DNA of 64,000 nt from Nocardioides iriomotensis (GCF_004168035.1 NZ_SDPU01000025.1:54081-118080); one strand, 5' to 3'. Counted from the stretch's first letter, positions 32,776 through 43,485 are shown. The notes: a model not told the origin generated them from the sequence alone. A program made the numbers and translations.

Positions 32776-33383
32776 CGGGACTCCTCCTCGCGGCTCGGCG
32801 CGTCGTCGGCGGACGTGCCGGAGATGAGCACGGCGTCCTCGTCGTCGAACTCGGCGAGGTGCACGGAGACCTTCTCGACCAGGGAGGTCGGGAGGTTCTT
32901 GCCGACGAAGTCGGCGCGGATCGGCAGCTCGCGGTGGCCCCGGTCGACGAGGACCGCGAGCCGCACGGCCTGCGGGCGGCCGAGGTCGTTCATCGCGTCG
33001 AGCGCCGCCCGGATGGTGCGTCCGGAGAAGAGCACGTCGTCGACGAGGACGACGACCTTGCCGTCGATGCCGTCGGAGGGGATGTCGGTGCGCATGAGGG
33101 CGCGGGCCGGCTTCATCCGCAGGTCGTCGCGGTACATCGTCACGTCGAGCGACCCGACCTCGACGTCGTGACCCTCGACCGAGGCGATCTTGGCGGCGAT
33201 CCGCTGCGCGAGCGGGACGCCGCGGGACGGGATGCCCAGGAGCAGGAGGTTCGAGGCGCCCTTGTTGCGCTCGAGGATCTCGTGGGCGATGCGGGTGAGA
33301 GCGCGGGAGACGTCACGCGCGTCCATCACGGTGCGGGCAGTGCTGCCGAGGTGAGCGGCTGGTGCGTTGGCTTGGGCACACAC
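32772..33383 (-). CDS. pyrR: PyrR pyrimidine operon RNA-binding regulator / uracil phosphoribosyltransferase
   Basis: A 203-residue PRT-fold protein. The PRPP loop is [19 protein letters not shown], preceded by [10 protein letters not shown] and followed by [19 protein letters not shown], all typical of PyrR. It senses UMP/UTP and binds RNA. GTG 33383 was chosen because AGGAGG lies 12 nt upstream and nothing closer fits; ATG 33326 would shorten it by 19 residues. A PyrR-type RNA hairpin lies in its own leader, so it probably represses the whole pyr operon. Confidence 0.93.
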   Translation of the reverse strand: MCAQANAPAAHLGSTARTVMDARDVSRALTRIAHEILERNKGASNLLLLGIPSRGVPLAQRIAAKIASVEGHDVEVGSLDVTMYRDDLRMKPARALMRTDIPSDGIDGKVVVLVDDVLFSGRTIRAALDAMNDLGRPQAVRLAVLVDRGHRELPIRADFVGKNLPTSLVEKVSVHLAEFDDEDAVLISGTSADDAPSREEESR

Positions 33384-33395
33384 GAGCTCGTCGGA

Positions 33396-33420
33396 CCTCC
33401 TTCTCCGCCTCACGGGACGG
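33396..33420 (-). promoter_or_regulatory. PyrR-binding RNA hairpin next to the pyrR ribosome-binding site
   Basis: The leader RNA reads CCGUCCCGUGAGGCGG (33420-33405), a small stem CCG/CGG closing a loop that contains UCC-N-GNGAGG-C, matching the known PyrR recognition consensus. The Shine-Dalgarno AGGAGG (33401-33396) follows three bases later. PyrR bound here would block ribosome entry, the mechanism described for mycobacteria; no terminator is seen. Confidence 0.75.
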
Positions 33421-33447
33421 CTCGTTAAAGGATGTCGATCGCTGGTC

Positions 33448-33453
33448 ACCCTA
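33448..33453 (-). promoter_or_regulatory. -10 box of the pyr operon
   Basis: TAGGGT on the minus strand, about 64 nt before the pyrR GTG, so that the transcript would include the whole PyrR hairpin. No clear -35 box. Confidence 0.5.
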
Positions 33454-33527
33454 ACAGCCGGGCGGGGTGCTTCTCACATCCGCCGCGGCGCGTCCCGAGG
33501 TGTGGGCGGCCGCACCACGCCGGCGGG

Positions 33528-34886
33528 TCAGCCGAGCGCCTTGAGGGCCTCCTCGACCGCCCGGTGGAAGGTCGGGTAGGCGTAGATCATCGAGCGCAGC
33601 GTCGTCACCGGCACCTCAGCGTGCACGGCGGTGGCCAGCATCGACAGGACCTCCCCGCCGGACGGCCCGACGACCGTGGCGCCGACGAGCACGCCGCGGT
33701 CGGCGTCGGCGACGACCTTGATCAGGCCCTCGGCCCGCGCGATCCAGCCACGGGTGGAAGCGCTGAGGTCGGTGGTGCCGACCTGGACGTCCAGGCCGGC
33801 GTCGCGGGCCTGCTTCTCGGTCAGACCGACGCTGCCGACCTCGGGATCGGTGAACGTCACGCGCGGGACGGCGTGGTACGCCGCCTCGGGCCCGTCCTGG
33901 CCGAGGATGTCGCGGACGGCGATCGCGGCCTGGTACATCGACACGTGCGTGAACGCGCCCTTGCCGGTGATGTCGCCGATCGCCCACAGCCCCTCGGCGC
34001 CCGTCACCCGCATCCGGCCGTCGGTGTCGAGGGCGCGCTGCTCGGGGTCGAGTCCCACCGTCTCCAGGCCGATGGCGGCGATGTTGGTGCGACGGCCGGT
34101 GGCCACGAGGAGCCGGTCGGCGGTGAGGCGCTGCCCGGCGGCCTCGACGGTGAAGGTGCCGTCGTCGTAGGACACCCGCTCGACCTGCGTGCCGGTCAGC
34201 ACCTGGATGCCCTCGCGGGCGAACACCTGCCCCATGAGCGTGCCGGCCTCGGGCTCCTCCAGGGCCAGGATCCGGTCGAAGAGCTCGACCACGGTGACGC
34301 GGGTGCCGAAGCGGGCGAACGCCTGCGCCATCTCCGCGCCGATCGCTCCGACGCCGAGCACGATCATCGAGGCAGGCGCCTGCTCGGCTGGTACCGCGTC
34401 CCGGTTGGTCCAGTACGGCGTGTCGGCGAGGCCGTCGACCGGCGGGGCCGCCGGCTCGGTGCCCGTGTTGAGCACGACGCCCTTCCGCGCGGTCCAGGTC
34501 TCGCCCGCGACCTCGACCTGCCGGGGGCCGACCAGCCGGGCCTCGCCGTGCACGACGGTGGCGCCGGCCTTCTCCAGCCGCTCCACGGCGATCGTGTCGT
34601 CCCAGTCGGCCGTCGCCTCGTCCTTGATGCGCCGCGCCACGGCCGACCAGTCGGGGGTGACGGACGCCGTACCGGCGAGACCGTCGACCCGGCGGGCCTC
34701 CGCGAGCACGTCGGAGGCGCGCACCATCATCTTGCTCGGGATGCAGCCGTAGTAGGGACACTCGCCGCCGACCAGCCGCCGGTCGACGGCCAGCACGTCC
34801 AGGCCCGCCCGGGCGAGCTGGCTGGCAGCGGACTCGCCGCCGGGACCGAGCCCGACGACCACGACATCGACCTCACGGGCGCTCAT
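33528..34886 (-). CDS. FAD-dependent pyridine nucleotide-disulfide oxidoreductase
   Basis: A 452-residue flavoprotein of the lipoamide dehydrogenase/mercuric reductase family. FAD site VVVGLGPGGESAA, redox disulfide GGECPYYGCIPSK, NAD(P) site IVLGVGAIGAEMA, second FAD motif GLWAIGDITG. The dimer-interface C-terminus reads YAYPTFHRAVEEAL, so the usual HPT-E base pair is rearranged. Substrate is not predictable; no pyruvate-dehydrogenase genes are near. The ATG follows a TAGTCT box by seven bases, so the mRNA is probably leaderless. Divergent from the aldo/keto reductase gene. Confidence 0.88.
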   Translation of the reverse strand: MSAREVDVVVVGLGPGGESAASQLARAGLDVLAVDRRLVGGECPYYGCIPSKMMVRASDVLAEARRVDGLAGTASVTPDWSAVARRIKDEATADWDDTIAVERLEKAGATVVHGEARLVGPRQVEVAGETWTARKGVVLNTGTEPAAPPVDGLADTPYWTNRDAVPAEQAPASMIVLGVGAIGAEMAQAFARFGTRVTVVELFDRILALEEPEAGTLMGQVFAREGIQVLTGTQVERVSYDDGTFTVEAAGQRLTADRLLVATGRRTNIAAIGLETVGLDPEQRALDTDGRMRVTGAEGLWAIGDITGKGAFTHVSMYQAAIAVRDILGQDGPEAAYHAVPRVTFTDPEVGSVGLTEKQARDAGLDVQVGTTDLSASTRGWIARAEGLIKVVADADRGVLVGATVVGPSGGEVLSMLATAVHAEVPVTTLRSMIYAYPTFHRAVEEALKALG

Positions 34887-34893
34887 GACGGTC

Positions 34894-34903
34894 AGACTAC
34901 GGT
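34894..34903. promoter_or_regulatory. overlapping divergent -10 boxes
   Basis: Minus strand TAGTCT (34899-34894) lies seven bases before ATG 34886; plus strand TACGGT (34898-34903) lies six bases before ATG 34910. The two hexamers share two base pairs in a 23-bp gap, so both genes should start leaderless and the two polymerases cannot bind together. Confidence 0.55.
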
Positions 34904-34909
34904 CGGGGG

Positions 34910-35704
34910 ATGACCCACGTCCCCCACGAGACCGTTCCCCTCGTCGCCGGTGCGATGCCGCTGCTCGGCTTCGGCACCTGGCAGATCACCGGTTCCGACG
35001 CCGTGACGGCGACCGCCGCCGCGCTCGAGTCCGGCTACCGGCACCTCGACACCGCGACCGTCTACGGCAACGAGGCCGAGGTCGGCCGGGCGCTGGCCGA
35101 GAGCGGGGTCGCCCGCGACGACGTGTTCGTCACGACCAAGTGCCCGCCCGACCGGGCCGGGCGCGAGCGGGAGACGCTGGAGCAGAGCCTGGAGGCGCTG
35201 CGCACCGACCACGTCGACCTGTGGCTGATCCACTGGACGACCGACTCCGCCGACGAGCGCCGCGCCGTCTGGGAGGCGTTCGTCGCCGCCCGCGAGGCGG
35301 GGCTGGTGCGCGACATCGGCGTCAGCAACTACTCCCCCGCCCAGATCGACGAGCTGGTCGACGCCACCGGCGTGAAGCCCGCGGTTAACCAGATCAAGTG
35401 GAGCCCGCTGCTGTACGACGCCGGCCTCGTCCGCGAGCTCGCCGACCGCGAGATCGTGCTCGAGGGCTACAGCGCGCTGCGCGGCGGCACCCTCACCGAC
35501 GCGACCATCTCCGGCATCGCCGACCGGCTCGGGCGCACGCCCGCGCAGGTGATCGTGCGCTGGCACCTGCAGCACGGGTTCGTCGCGATCCCCAAGTCGA
35601 CCAGGCCCGAGCGGATCGCGGCGAACGCCGACGTCGCCGGCTTCGAGCTGTCCGACGACGACATGGCCGCCCTCGACGGCCTGGGGTCATCACGGCGTCA
35701 GTGA
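34910..35704 (+). CDS. aldo/keto reductase
   Basis: A 264-residue NADPH-dependent reductase of the AKR5-like group. The catalytic tetrad is visible: Asp in YRHLDTATVYGNE, Tyr in the same stretch, Lys in VTTKCPP and His in LWLIHW; the cofactor loop is FVAIPKSTRPERI. Natural substrate unknown; related enzymes reduce 2,5-diketo-gluconate or methylglyoxal. It faces the flavin oxidoreductase across a shared promoter and its 3' end overlaps the nitronate monooxygenase gene by 15 bp, tail to tail. Confidence 0.92.
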   Translation: MTHVPHETVPLVAGAMPLLGFGTWQITGSDAVTATAAALESGYRHLDTATVYGNEAEVGRALAESGVARDDVFVTTKCPPDRAGRERETLEQSLEALRTDHVDLWLIHWTTDSADERRAVWEAFVAAREAGLVRDIGVSNYSPAQIDELVDATGVKPAVNQIKWSPLLYDAGLVRELADREIVLEGYSALRGGTLTDATISGIADRLGRTPAQVIVRWHLQHGFVAIPKSTRPERIAANADVAGFELSDDDMAALDGLGSSRRQ

Positions 35705-36700
35705 GCGCGTGAGCTCCGCGGCCGGGCCGGGTCGCGCCTGCGTGTGCCCCGTCCCGGCCCACAGGTGCGCGACCTGCGGGTCACCGGCCGCGACGGCCGC
35801 CTTCCGCAGCGGCGAGGTCAGGTGGTGCAGCTGCGGGTACGCGGCCGGTGCGTCGGGGTGCTCGGCCATGAACCGGTTGGCCAGCCCGCGCGCCCACCGG
35901 CCGGTGTACGCCCGCGTCAGCGCGGTCGCCTCGAACGCCGGATCCGTGAGCGCGGCCCGGTGCACCGGGTTGGTGCCCGCCTCGTCGGCCAGCAGGTACG
36001 CCGTACCGCAGAGCGCGGCGACGGCCCCGGCCCGGACAAGGGCCTCGACGCCGGTCGCGTCCATGACCCCGCCGCCGGCGACCACGGGCACGTCGACGGC
36101 GGCCAGCACGTCGCGCAGCAGGTCGGGCAGCGGCTGCGCGGCCGGCACGGCCAGCAGGTCCCAGGTGCCGCGGTGCGCCCCGGCGTCCGGGCCCTGCACC
36201 AGCAGCGAACGCGCTCCCCGGGCGACGGCCTCGCGCGCCTCGTCGGCCGTCGTCACGGTCACCGCGGTGTGCACCCGTGCCTCGGCGAGCCTCCGGAGGA
36301 CGTCGGCGTCGGGGCAGCCGAACGTGAACGACACCAGGTCCGGACGCACGTCGAGGACGAGGTCGAGCTTGCCCTGCCAGTCGTCGTCGTCCCAGGCGGG
36401 CTCGCCGAGCGTCGCGCCGAGCCGCGCGGCCTCGGGCTCCAGGTCGGCGCGGTAGCCGGCCAGCACGTCGGCACCCGGGTCGCACCGCTCGACGACGAAC
36501 AGGTTCACGGCCAGCGGCCCGGACGTCGCTGCCCGCGCGGCGGCCAGGTCGTCGGCGACCGCGGCGGCGGTCTTGTAGCCGGCCGCGACGTACCCCAGTC
36601 CGCCGGATTCCGTCACCGCTGCCGCGAGTGCAGGCGTCGACGCGCCGCCGGCCATGGGGGCGGCGACGACCGGGCGGGACAGGTCGCGCAGGTCGAGCAT
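35690..36700 (-). CDS. nitronate monooxygenase / NPD-type flavoprotein
   Basis: A 336-residue TIM-barrel FMN protein. Start VVAAPMAGGASTPALAAAVTES, glycine-rich GGLGYVAAGY, the loop LVQGPDAGAHRG with the catalytic histidine, and VVAGGGVMDATGV and GTAYLLADEA for FMN phosphate binding. It would detoxify alkyl nitronates such as propionate 3-nitronate, though many relatives have other roles. Single gene, head to head with the small Cys-rich gene. Confidence 0.9.
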   Translation of the reverse strand: MLDLRDLSRPVVAAPMAGGASTPALAAAVTESGGLGYVAAGYKTAAAVADDLAAARAATSGPLAVNLFVVERCDPGADVLAGYRADLEPEAARLGATLGEPAWDDDDWQGKLDLVLDVRPDLVSFTFGCPDADVLRRLAEARVHTAVTVTTADEAREAVARGARSLLVQGPDAGAHRGTWDLLAVPAAQPLPDLLRDVLAAVDVPVVAGGGVMDATGVEALVRAGAVAALCGTAYLLADEAGTNPVHRAALTDPAFEATALTRAYTGRWARGLANRFMAEHPDAPAAYPQLHHLTSPLRKAAVAAGDPQVAHLWAGTGHTQARPGPAAELTRSLTP

Positions 36701-36791
36701 CCCGCCAGGCTAGACCGATGAATCAGCGGCGGCCGGGCGGTCTCCTCTCGTGAAGGGACACACCGACCACACCGCGGAGGAGGTGACGACG

Positions 36792-36947
36792 ATGACCACC
36801 GAACGCCACGCCTGGGCTTCCCTCCAGGCGCACCCGCCGGTCGTCAGCCGCGTCAGCGCGACCTGCGGCTGCGGCCAGGACCTGGACACCTGCACGGGAC
36901 TCCATTGCCCGCGCTGCGGCACGTCGATCGCCGCCCATGCCGCGTGA
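36792..36947 (+). CDS. 51-residue Cys-rich (zinc-ribbon-like) protein
   Basis: ATG 36792 follows GGAGGAGGTGACGACG, one of the best ribosome-binding sites in the window, which is why this small frame is called and why the longer start at 36750 was rejected. Cysteines lie in CGCGQDLDTC and CPRCGTSI, a pattern like a small zinc ribbon. No known family; function unknown. It stands just before the aminotransferase gene, which has its own promoter. Confidence 0.6.
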   Translation: MTTERHAWASLQAHPPVVSRVSATCGCGQDLDTCTGLHCPRCGTSIAAHAA

Positions 36948-36966
36948 GGACCCGCGCCGCCGCCCC

Positions 36967-36972
36967 TAGGGT
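36967..36972 (+). promoter_or_regulatory. -10 box of the aminotransferase gene (leaderless)
   Basis: TAGGGT followed by GACGGC and then the ATG at 36979, a six-base spacing that implies a leaderless mRNA. No Shine-Dalgarno is present. Confidence 0.6.
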
Positions 36973-36978
36973 GACGGC

Positions 36979-37917
36979 ATGGCGCACGGAACCCACGACT
37001 TCGAGGACGACCCCCGCAACGAGCAGATCCTGATCTGGGTCAACGGCGACCTGCTCCCCCGCGACCGGGCCGTCGTGTCCGTCTTCGACTCCGGCTTCGT
37101 GCTCGGGGACGGCGTCTGGGAGGGCCTGCGCGTCAGCGGCGGGCACCCGGCGTTCCTCGACCTGCACCTCGACCGGCTCTACGAGGGCGCGACCGCGATC
37201 CTGCTCGACATCGGGCTCTCCCGCGAGGAGCTCACCGCCGCGATCTACGAGACGTTGCGAGCCAACGACATGGTCGACGGCGTGCACGTCCGGCTGATGG
37301 TGACGCGCGGCGTGAAGCGGACGCCGTACCAGGACCCGCGGGTCACCGTGGGCCCGGCGACCGTGGTGATCATCGCCGAGCACAAGGAGGTGATGCCGCG
37401 CACCGTGACCGAGGGCATCACGTTGTTCACCACGCACGTGCGCCGCGCGACGCCCGACACGCTCGACCCGAAGCTCAACGCGCACAGCAAGCTCAACGAC
37501 ATCACCGCGTGCATCCAGGCCTACACGGCCGGGGCCGACGAGGCGCTGATGCTCGACCCCCACGGTTTCGTCGCGACCTGCAACAGCACGCACTTCTTCG
37601 TCGTGAAGGGCACGCCGGCGGAGCCCGAGGTGTGGACGTCCGACGGGAGGTTTTGCCTGGGCGGGATCACCCGCGGCAACGTGCTGGCGATGTGCCGCGA
37701 CGGCGGCATCACGGCCCGCGAGACGACGTTCAGCCTCACCGACGTCTACAGCGCCCAGGAGGCGTTCGTGACCGGCACCTTCGCCGGCGTCGTCCCGGTG
37801 CGAACCGTCGACGGTCGCATCATCGGCACCGGCGCGCGGGGTCCGGTCGTCGAGCGGCTGCAGGGGATGTACCGCGACCTCGTCGCCGCCGACGTCGCCG
37901 GGCGCACGGCGCCATGA
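36979..37917 (+). CDS. class IV aminotransferase (branched-chain / D-amino acid aminotransferase-like)
   Basis: A 312-residue PLP enzyme of the IlvE/Dat fold. FDSGFVLGDGVWEGLRV opens the cofactor domain, the PLP lysine lies in KLNAHSKLND, and phosphate binding is in CLGGITRGNVL. Which amino acid it uses is unclear: it is not in an ilv or pabC cluster. Its stop overlaps the ATG of a sulfotransferase-like gene (ATGA), so the two proteins are made together and may act in one pathway. Confidence 0.88.
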   Translation: MAHGTHDFEDDPRNEQILIWVNGDLLPRDRAVVSVFDSGFVLGDGVWEGLRVSGGHPAFLDLHLDRLYEGATAILLDIGLSREELTAAIYETLRANDMVDGVHVRLMVTRGVKRTPYQDPRVTVGPATVVIIAEHKEVMPRTVTEGITLFTTHVRRATPDTLDPKLNAHSKLNDITACIQAYTAGADEALMLDPHGFVATCNSTHFFVVKGTPAEPEVWTSDGRFCLGGITRGNVLAMCRDGGITARETTFSLTDVYSAQEAFVTGTFAGVVPVRTVDGRIIGTGARGPVVERLQGMYRDLVAADVAGRTAP

Positions 37918-38642
37918 GCGCGACCCGGCTGCACGTGTGGAGCGGCCCGCGGAACATCTCGACCGCGATGATGCGCTCCTGGGAGAACCGGCCCGACACC
38001 GTCGTGGTCGACGAGCCGTTCTACGCCGCCTACCTCGCCCGCACCGGCATCGACCACCCGGCGCGCGAGGAGGTGATCGCGAGCCAGCCCACCGACGAGG
38101 CCGCGATCCTCGCCTCGCTCGAGGCGCCGCTGCCGGACGGCCGGGACCTGCACTACGCCAAGCAGATGACGCTCCACCTCCGGCCCGACGACGACCTGCT
38201 CTGGACGCTGCGCTTCCGCAACGTGATGCTGATCCGGGACCCGGCCGAGGTGGTCGCGTCCTACGTGAAGTCGCGGGAGTCCTGCGAGCCCGACGACATC
38301 GGCCTGCCCCAGCAGCAACGCATGGTCGCGTTCTGGGACGCCCACGACGCCGCTCCGCCGGTCATCGACGCCGCGGACTTCCTCCGCGCGCCGGAGGGCT
38401 ACCTGCGCTGGATCTGCGACTGGGTCGGCGTGCCGTTCACCGACCGGATGCTCTCCTGGCCCGCCGGTCCTCGGGACACCGACGGCGTCTGGGCACCGCA
38501 CTGGTACGCCGCCGTGCAGGCCTCGACCGGCTTCGAGCCGTGGCGCCCGCGCCAGGTGCACCTGTCCGCGCACGACGCCGCCGTCGCCGCGACCTGCCGC
38601 CCGGCGTACGACGCCCTCCGCGCGCGCCGCCTGATCCTCTGA
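37914..38642 (+). CDS. sulfotransferase-like P-loop protein
   Basis: A 242-residue protein. The first motif SGPRNISTAMMRSW resembles the 5'-phosphosulfate loop of PAPS sulfotransferases and RDPAEVVASYVKSR the 3'-phosphate loop; a lysine sits in HYAKQMTLHL. A true sulfate transfer is likely by family but not shown; a kinase-like or other role is possible. It overlaps the aminotransferase gene upstream by four bases, so the acceptor could be the product of that enzyme. No PAPS synthesis genes are in the window. Confidence 0.75.
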   Translation: MSATRLHVWSGPRNISTAMMRSWENRPDTVVVDEPFYAAYLARTGIDHPAREEVIASQPTDEAAILASLEAPLPDGRDLHYAKQMTLHLRPDDDLLWTLRFRNVMLIRDPAEVVASYVKSRESCEPDDIGLPQQQRMVAFWDAHDAAPPVIDAADFLRAPEGYLRWICDWVGVPFTDRMLSWPAGPRDTDGVWAPHWYAAVQASTGFEPWRPRQVHLSAHDAAVAATCRPAYDALRARRLIL

Positions 38643-38675
38643 GGGTTTAGGACAGGAACTGACCTGAACCCGCTC

Positions 38676-38681
38676 TAGGGT
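38676..38681 (+). promoter_or_regulatory. -10 box of the VOC gene
   Basis: TAGGGT, 29 nt before the ATG at 38711. The leader contains GAGGAAGGA as ribosome-binding site. No convincing -35 box. Confidence 0.5.
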
Positions 38682-38710
38682 CGAACCAGACCACCGAGGA
38701 AGGAACCACC

Positions 38711-39082
38711 ATGGACTTCAGGATCGAGCTCGTCCCGCTGGCCGTCACCGACGTCGACCGTGCCAAGGCGTTCTACGGCGACAAGGTCGGCTGGAACGTC
38801 GACCACGACCAGGTCGTCTCCCCCGAGCTGCGCTTCGTGCAGGTCACGCCGCCCGGCTCGGCCTGCTCGTTCTGCTTCGGAGTGGGCCTGCAGATGCTGC
38901 CCGAGGGGTCGTCGCAGTTCATCCAGGTCGTCGTCGACGATGCCGACAAGGCGCTGGCCTACCTGCGCGAGCGCGACGTGGAGTGCGAGGGCGTCGACGA
39001 GCAGCCGTGGGGCCGCTTCGTGTACTTCCAGGACCCCGACGGCAACCGCTGGGCGCTGCAGCAGATCGTCGTACCGTCCTGA
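38711..39082 (+). CDS. VOC (glyoxalase/bleomycin-resistance fold) protein
   Basis: A 123-residue protein of the vicinal oxygen chelate superfamily: AVTDVDRAKAFYGDKVGWNVD at the start and VYFQDPDGNRWALQQ at the end, with two beta-alpha-beta modules. These bind a metal or act as small-molecule-binding or resistance proteins; no substrate can be read. GAGGAAGGA lies about 6 nt before the ATG. It ends at a strong hairpin shared with nusB. Confidence 0.88.
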   Translation: MDFRIELVPLAVTDVDRAKAFYGDKVGWNVDHDQVVSPELRFVQVTPPGSACSFCFGVGLQMLPEGSSQFIQVVVDDADKALAYLRERDVECEGVDEQPWGRFVYFQDPDGNRWALQQIVVPS

Positions 39083-39087
39083 GCCCA

Positions 39088-39147
39088 CCCCGATTCGTCC
39101 GCACCCGTCCCGCGGTGGAGACCCGCGGAACCGCGGACGAATCGGGT
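39088..39147. terminator. bidirectional terminator hairpin between VOC and nusB
   Basis: The arms CCCGATTCGTCCGC (left) and GCGGACGAATCGGGT (right) pair over 14 bp around a 30-nt loop that has its own CCGCGG/CCCGCGG pairing. It lies exactly between two convergent genes and touches the nusB stop. Confidence 0.75.
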
Positions 39148-39558
39148 CTAGGCGGTCAGCGCCGGCTTGTCGCGCTGGATCGCGCCGAGCACGCCGTTGA
39201 CGAACGCCGGCGACTCGTCGGTCGACAGGTCGCCCACCAGCGCCATCGCCTCGCTCACGGCGACGGCGTCGGGCACCTCGTCGACGTACAGCAGCTCGAG
39301 CACGCCGAGCCGCAGCACGTTGCGGTCGACCGCCGGCATCCGCCCGAGGCTCCAGCCCCGGGAGTACGTCGAGATCAGCTCGTCGAGCCTGGCCTGGTGC
39401 TCGGCGACGCCGCGGATCAGCGTGACGGTGTACTCGTTGACCGGCGGCTCACCGCTGATCACCCGCTCGTCGAGCGTCTCGCCGAGCGGCAGGCCGCGGA
39501 CCTCGCACTCGAAGAGGATGTCCAGCGCCCGCTTGCGCGCCTTGGAGCGAGCCGCCAT
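39148..39558 (-). CDS. nusB: transcription antitermination factor NusB
   Basis: A 136-residue all-helical protein that binds boxA RNA with NusE (S10) and aids rRNA antitermination. Signatures: RSKARKRALDILFE at the start and RNVLRLGVLELLY, PDAVAVSEAMALV later. The ATG shares one base with the efp stop. Confidence 0.95.
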   Translation of the reverse strand: MAARSKARKRALDILFECEVRGLPLGETLDERVISGEPPVNEYTVTLIRGVAEHQARLDELISTYSRGWSLGRMPAVDRNVLRLGVLELLYVDEVPDAVAVSEAMALVGDLSTDESPAFVNGVLGAIQRDKPALTA

Positions 39559-40121
39559 CAGGAGGAGACGCGACCGAGGTAGCTGCTGTCGCGGGTGTCG
39601 ACCTTGACCTTCTCGCCGCTCGTGATGAACAGCGGGACGGCGATCTCGTGGCCGGTCTCGAGGCGGGCGGGCTTGGTGCCGCCGGTGGAGCGGTCGCCCT
39701 GGAGGCCGGGCTCGGTGTACTCGACCAGCAGCTCGACCGACGCGGGCAGCTCGATGTAGAGCACGCGGCCCTCGTTGGTCGCCACGATGGCGTCCTGGTT
39801 CTCCAGCATGAAGTTCTTGGCGTCGCCGACGATGTCGGGCGTGACCTCGATCTGGTCGTAGGTCGAGGTGTCCATGAAGACGTAGTTGGCGCCGTCGTTG
39901 TAGAGGTACTGCATCGTCCGCTTGTCGACGTTGGCCACGTCGACCTTGACGTCGGCGTTGAAGGTCTTGTCGACGGTCTTGCCGGACTCGATGTTCTTCA
40001 GCTTGGTGCGCACGACCGCGCCGCCCTTGCCGGGCTTGTGGTGCTGGAACCAGATGACGGACCAGAGCTGGCCGTCCAGGTTGAGCACCATGCCGTTCTT
40101 GAGGTCGTTGGTCGTTGCCAT
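39558..40121 (-). CDS. efp: translation elongation factor P
   Basis: A 187-residue three-domain tRNA mimic that relieves ribosomes stalled at polyproline. The modification loop [17 protein letters not shown] has the conserved lysine; [10 protein letters not shown] and the C-terminal [11 protein letters not shown] are typical. No epmA/epmB-like modification genes lie nearby. It begins a short efp-nusB operon; 84 bp separate it from aroQ with no other gene. Confidence 0.96.
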   Translation of the reverse strand: MATTNDLKNGMVLNLDGQLWSVIWFQHHKPGKGGAVVRTKLKNIESGKTVDKTFNADVKVDVANVDKRTMQYLYNDGANYVFMDTSTYDQIEVTPDIVGDAKNFMLENQDAIVATNEGRVLYIELPASVELLVEYTEPGLQGDRSTGGTKPARLETGHEIAVPLFITSGEKVKVDTRDSSYLGRVSS

Positions 40122-40205
40122 GTGCGCGCGTCAGCCTTTACGTGGTGTTGATCAGGGAACTGACGGAGTCTATCCGCGACCCCCGAGACTCTCCGAATCG
40201 ACGGA

Positions 40206-42272
<2,067 letters not shown>

Positions 42273-42273
<1 letters not shown>

Positions 42274-43451
42274 TACCTGAACCTCAGGGTGTCCAGGTAG
42301 CTCTCGGCGTTGCGCCGGGTCTCCTGCACGGAGTCGCCGCCGAACTTCTCCAGCACGGCTTCGGCGAGCACCAGCGCGACCATGGCCTCGGCGACGATGC
42401 CGGCGGCCGGCACGGCGCAGACGTCGGAGCGCTGGTGGTGCGCGACCGTGGCCTCGCCGGTGGCGATGTCGACGGTGCGCAGCGCGCGCGGGACCGTGGC
42501 GATCGGCTTCATGGCGGCGCGGACGCGGAGCGCCTCGCCGGTGGTCATGCCGCCCTCGGTGCCGCCGGAGCGGCCCGAGGTACGGCGGATGCCCTCGTCG
42601 GTGGCGACGATCTCGTCGTGCGCGAGGGAGCCGGGGGTCGCGGCGAGGCCGAACCCGTCGCCGACCTCGACGCCCTTGATCGCCTGGATCCCCATGAGCG
42701 CACCGGCCAGGCGGGCGTCGAGCCGTCGGTCCCAGTGCACGTGCGAGCCGAGGCCCGGCGGCAGGCCGTGCACGACCACCTCGACCACGCCGCCGAGCGT
42801 GTCGCCGTCCTTGTGCGCCTCGTCGATGCGGGCGACCATCTGCTTGCTCGCGTCGGGGTCGAGGCAGCGCACCGGGTCGTCGTCGAGGTAGGCGACGTCG
42901 TCGGGCGTCGGGACAGAGCCCTCGGGTGCGTCGACGCCGCCGAGCTGGACGACGTGGGACACCACCCGGGCGCCGACGGACTGCTCGAGGAAGCGGGTCG
43001 CCACCGCCCCGAGGGCGACGCGCGCGGCCGTCTCGCGCGCCGACGCGCGCTCGAGGATCGGGCGGGCCTCGTCGAAGTCGTACTTCTGCATGCCCACGAG
43101 GTCGGCGTGGCCGGGCCGCGGACGGGTCAGCGCGGCGTTGCGGGCCAGCGCCTCCAGCTCGACCGGGTCGACGGGATCGGCGGACATCACCTTGTCCCAC
43201 TTGGGCCACTCGGTGTTGCCGACCCGGATGGCGACCGGGCTGCCGAGCGTCCGGCCGTGGCGCAGGCCGCCGATGATCTCGACCTCGTCCTGCTCGAACT
43301 TCATCCGGGCGCCGCGGCCGTAGCCGAGCCGCCGCCGGGCCAGCGCGTCGACGATGTCGCCCGACGTCACGGAGACGTGGGCGGGCAGACCCTCGAGTAC
43401 GGCGACCAGGGCGGGTCCGTGGGACTCGCCGGCCGTGAGCCAACGCAGCAT
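42273..43451 (-). CDS. aroC: chorismate synthase
   Basis: A 392-residue FMN-dependent enzyme that forms chorismate from [23 protein letters not shown] opens the protein; [30 protein letters not shown] and [16 protein letters not shown] are signatures. Start ATG 43451 ([12 protein letters not shown]). 34 bp after the prepilin peptidase gene. Confidence 0.97.
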
Positions 43452-43485
43452 GCGGTCAGTCTTTCACGCGTGGGAGGCGCCGCCG

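Noticed and set aside
33384..33449. PyrR start at 33449
   Set aside because: That frame would translate through the PyrR hairpin and the Shine-Dalgarno AGGAGG.
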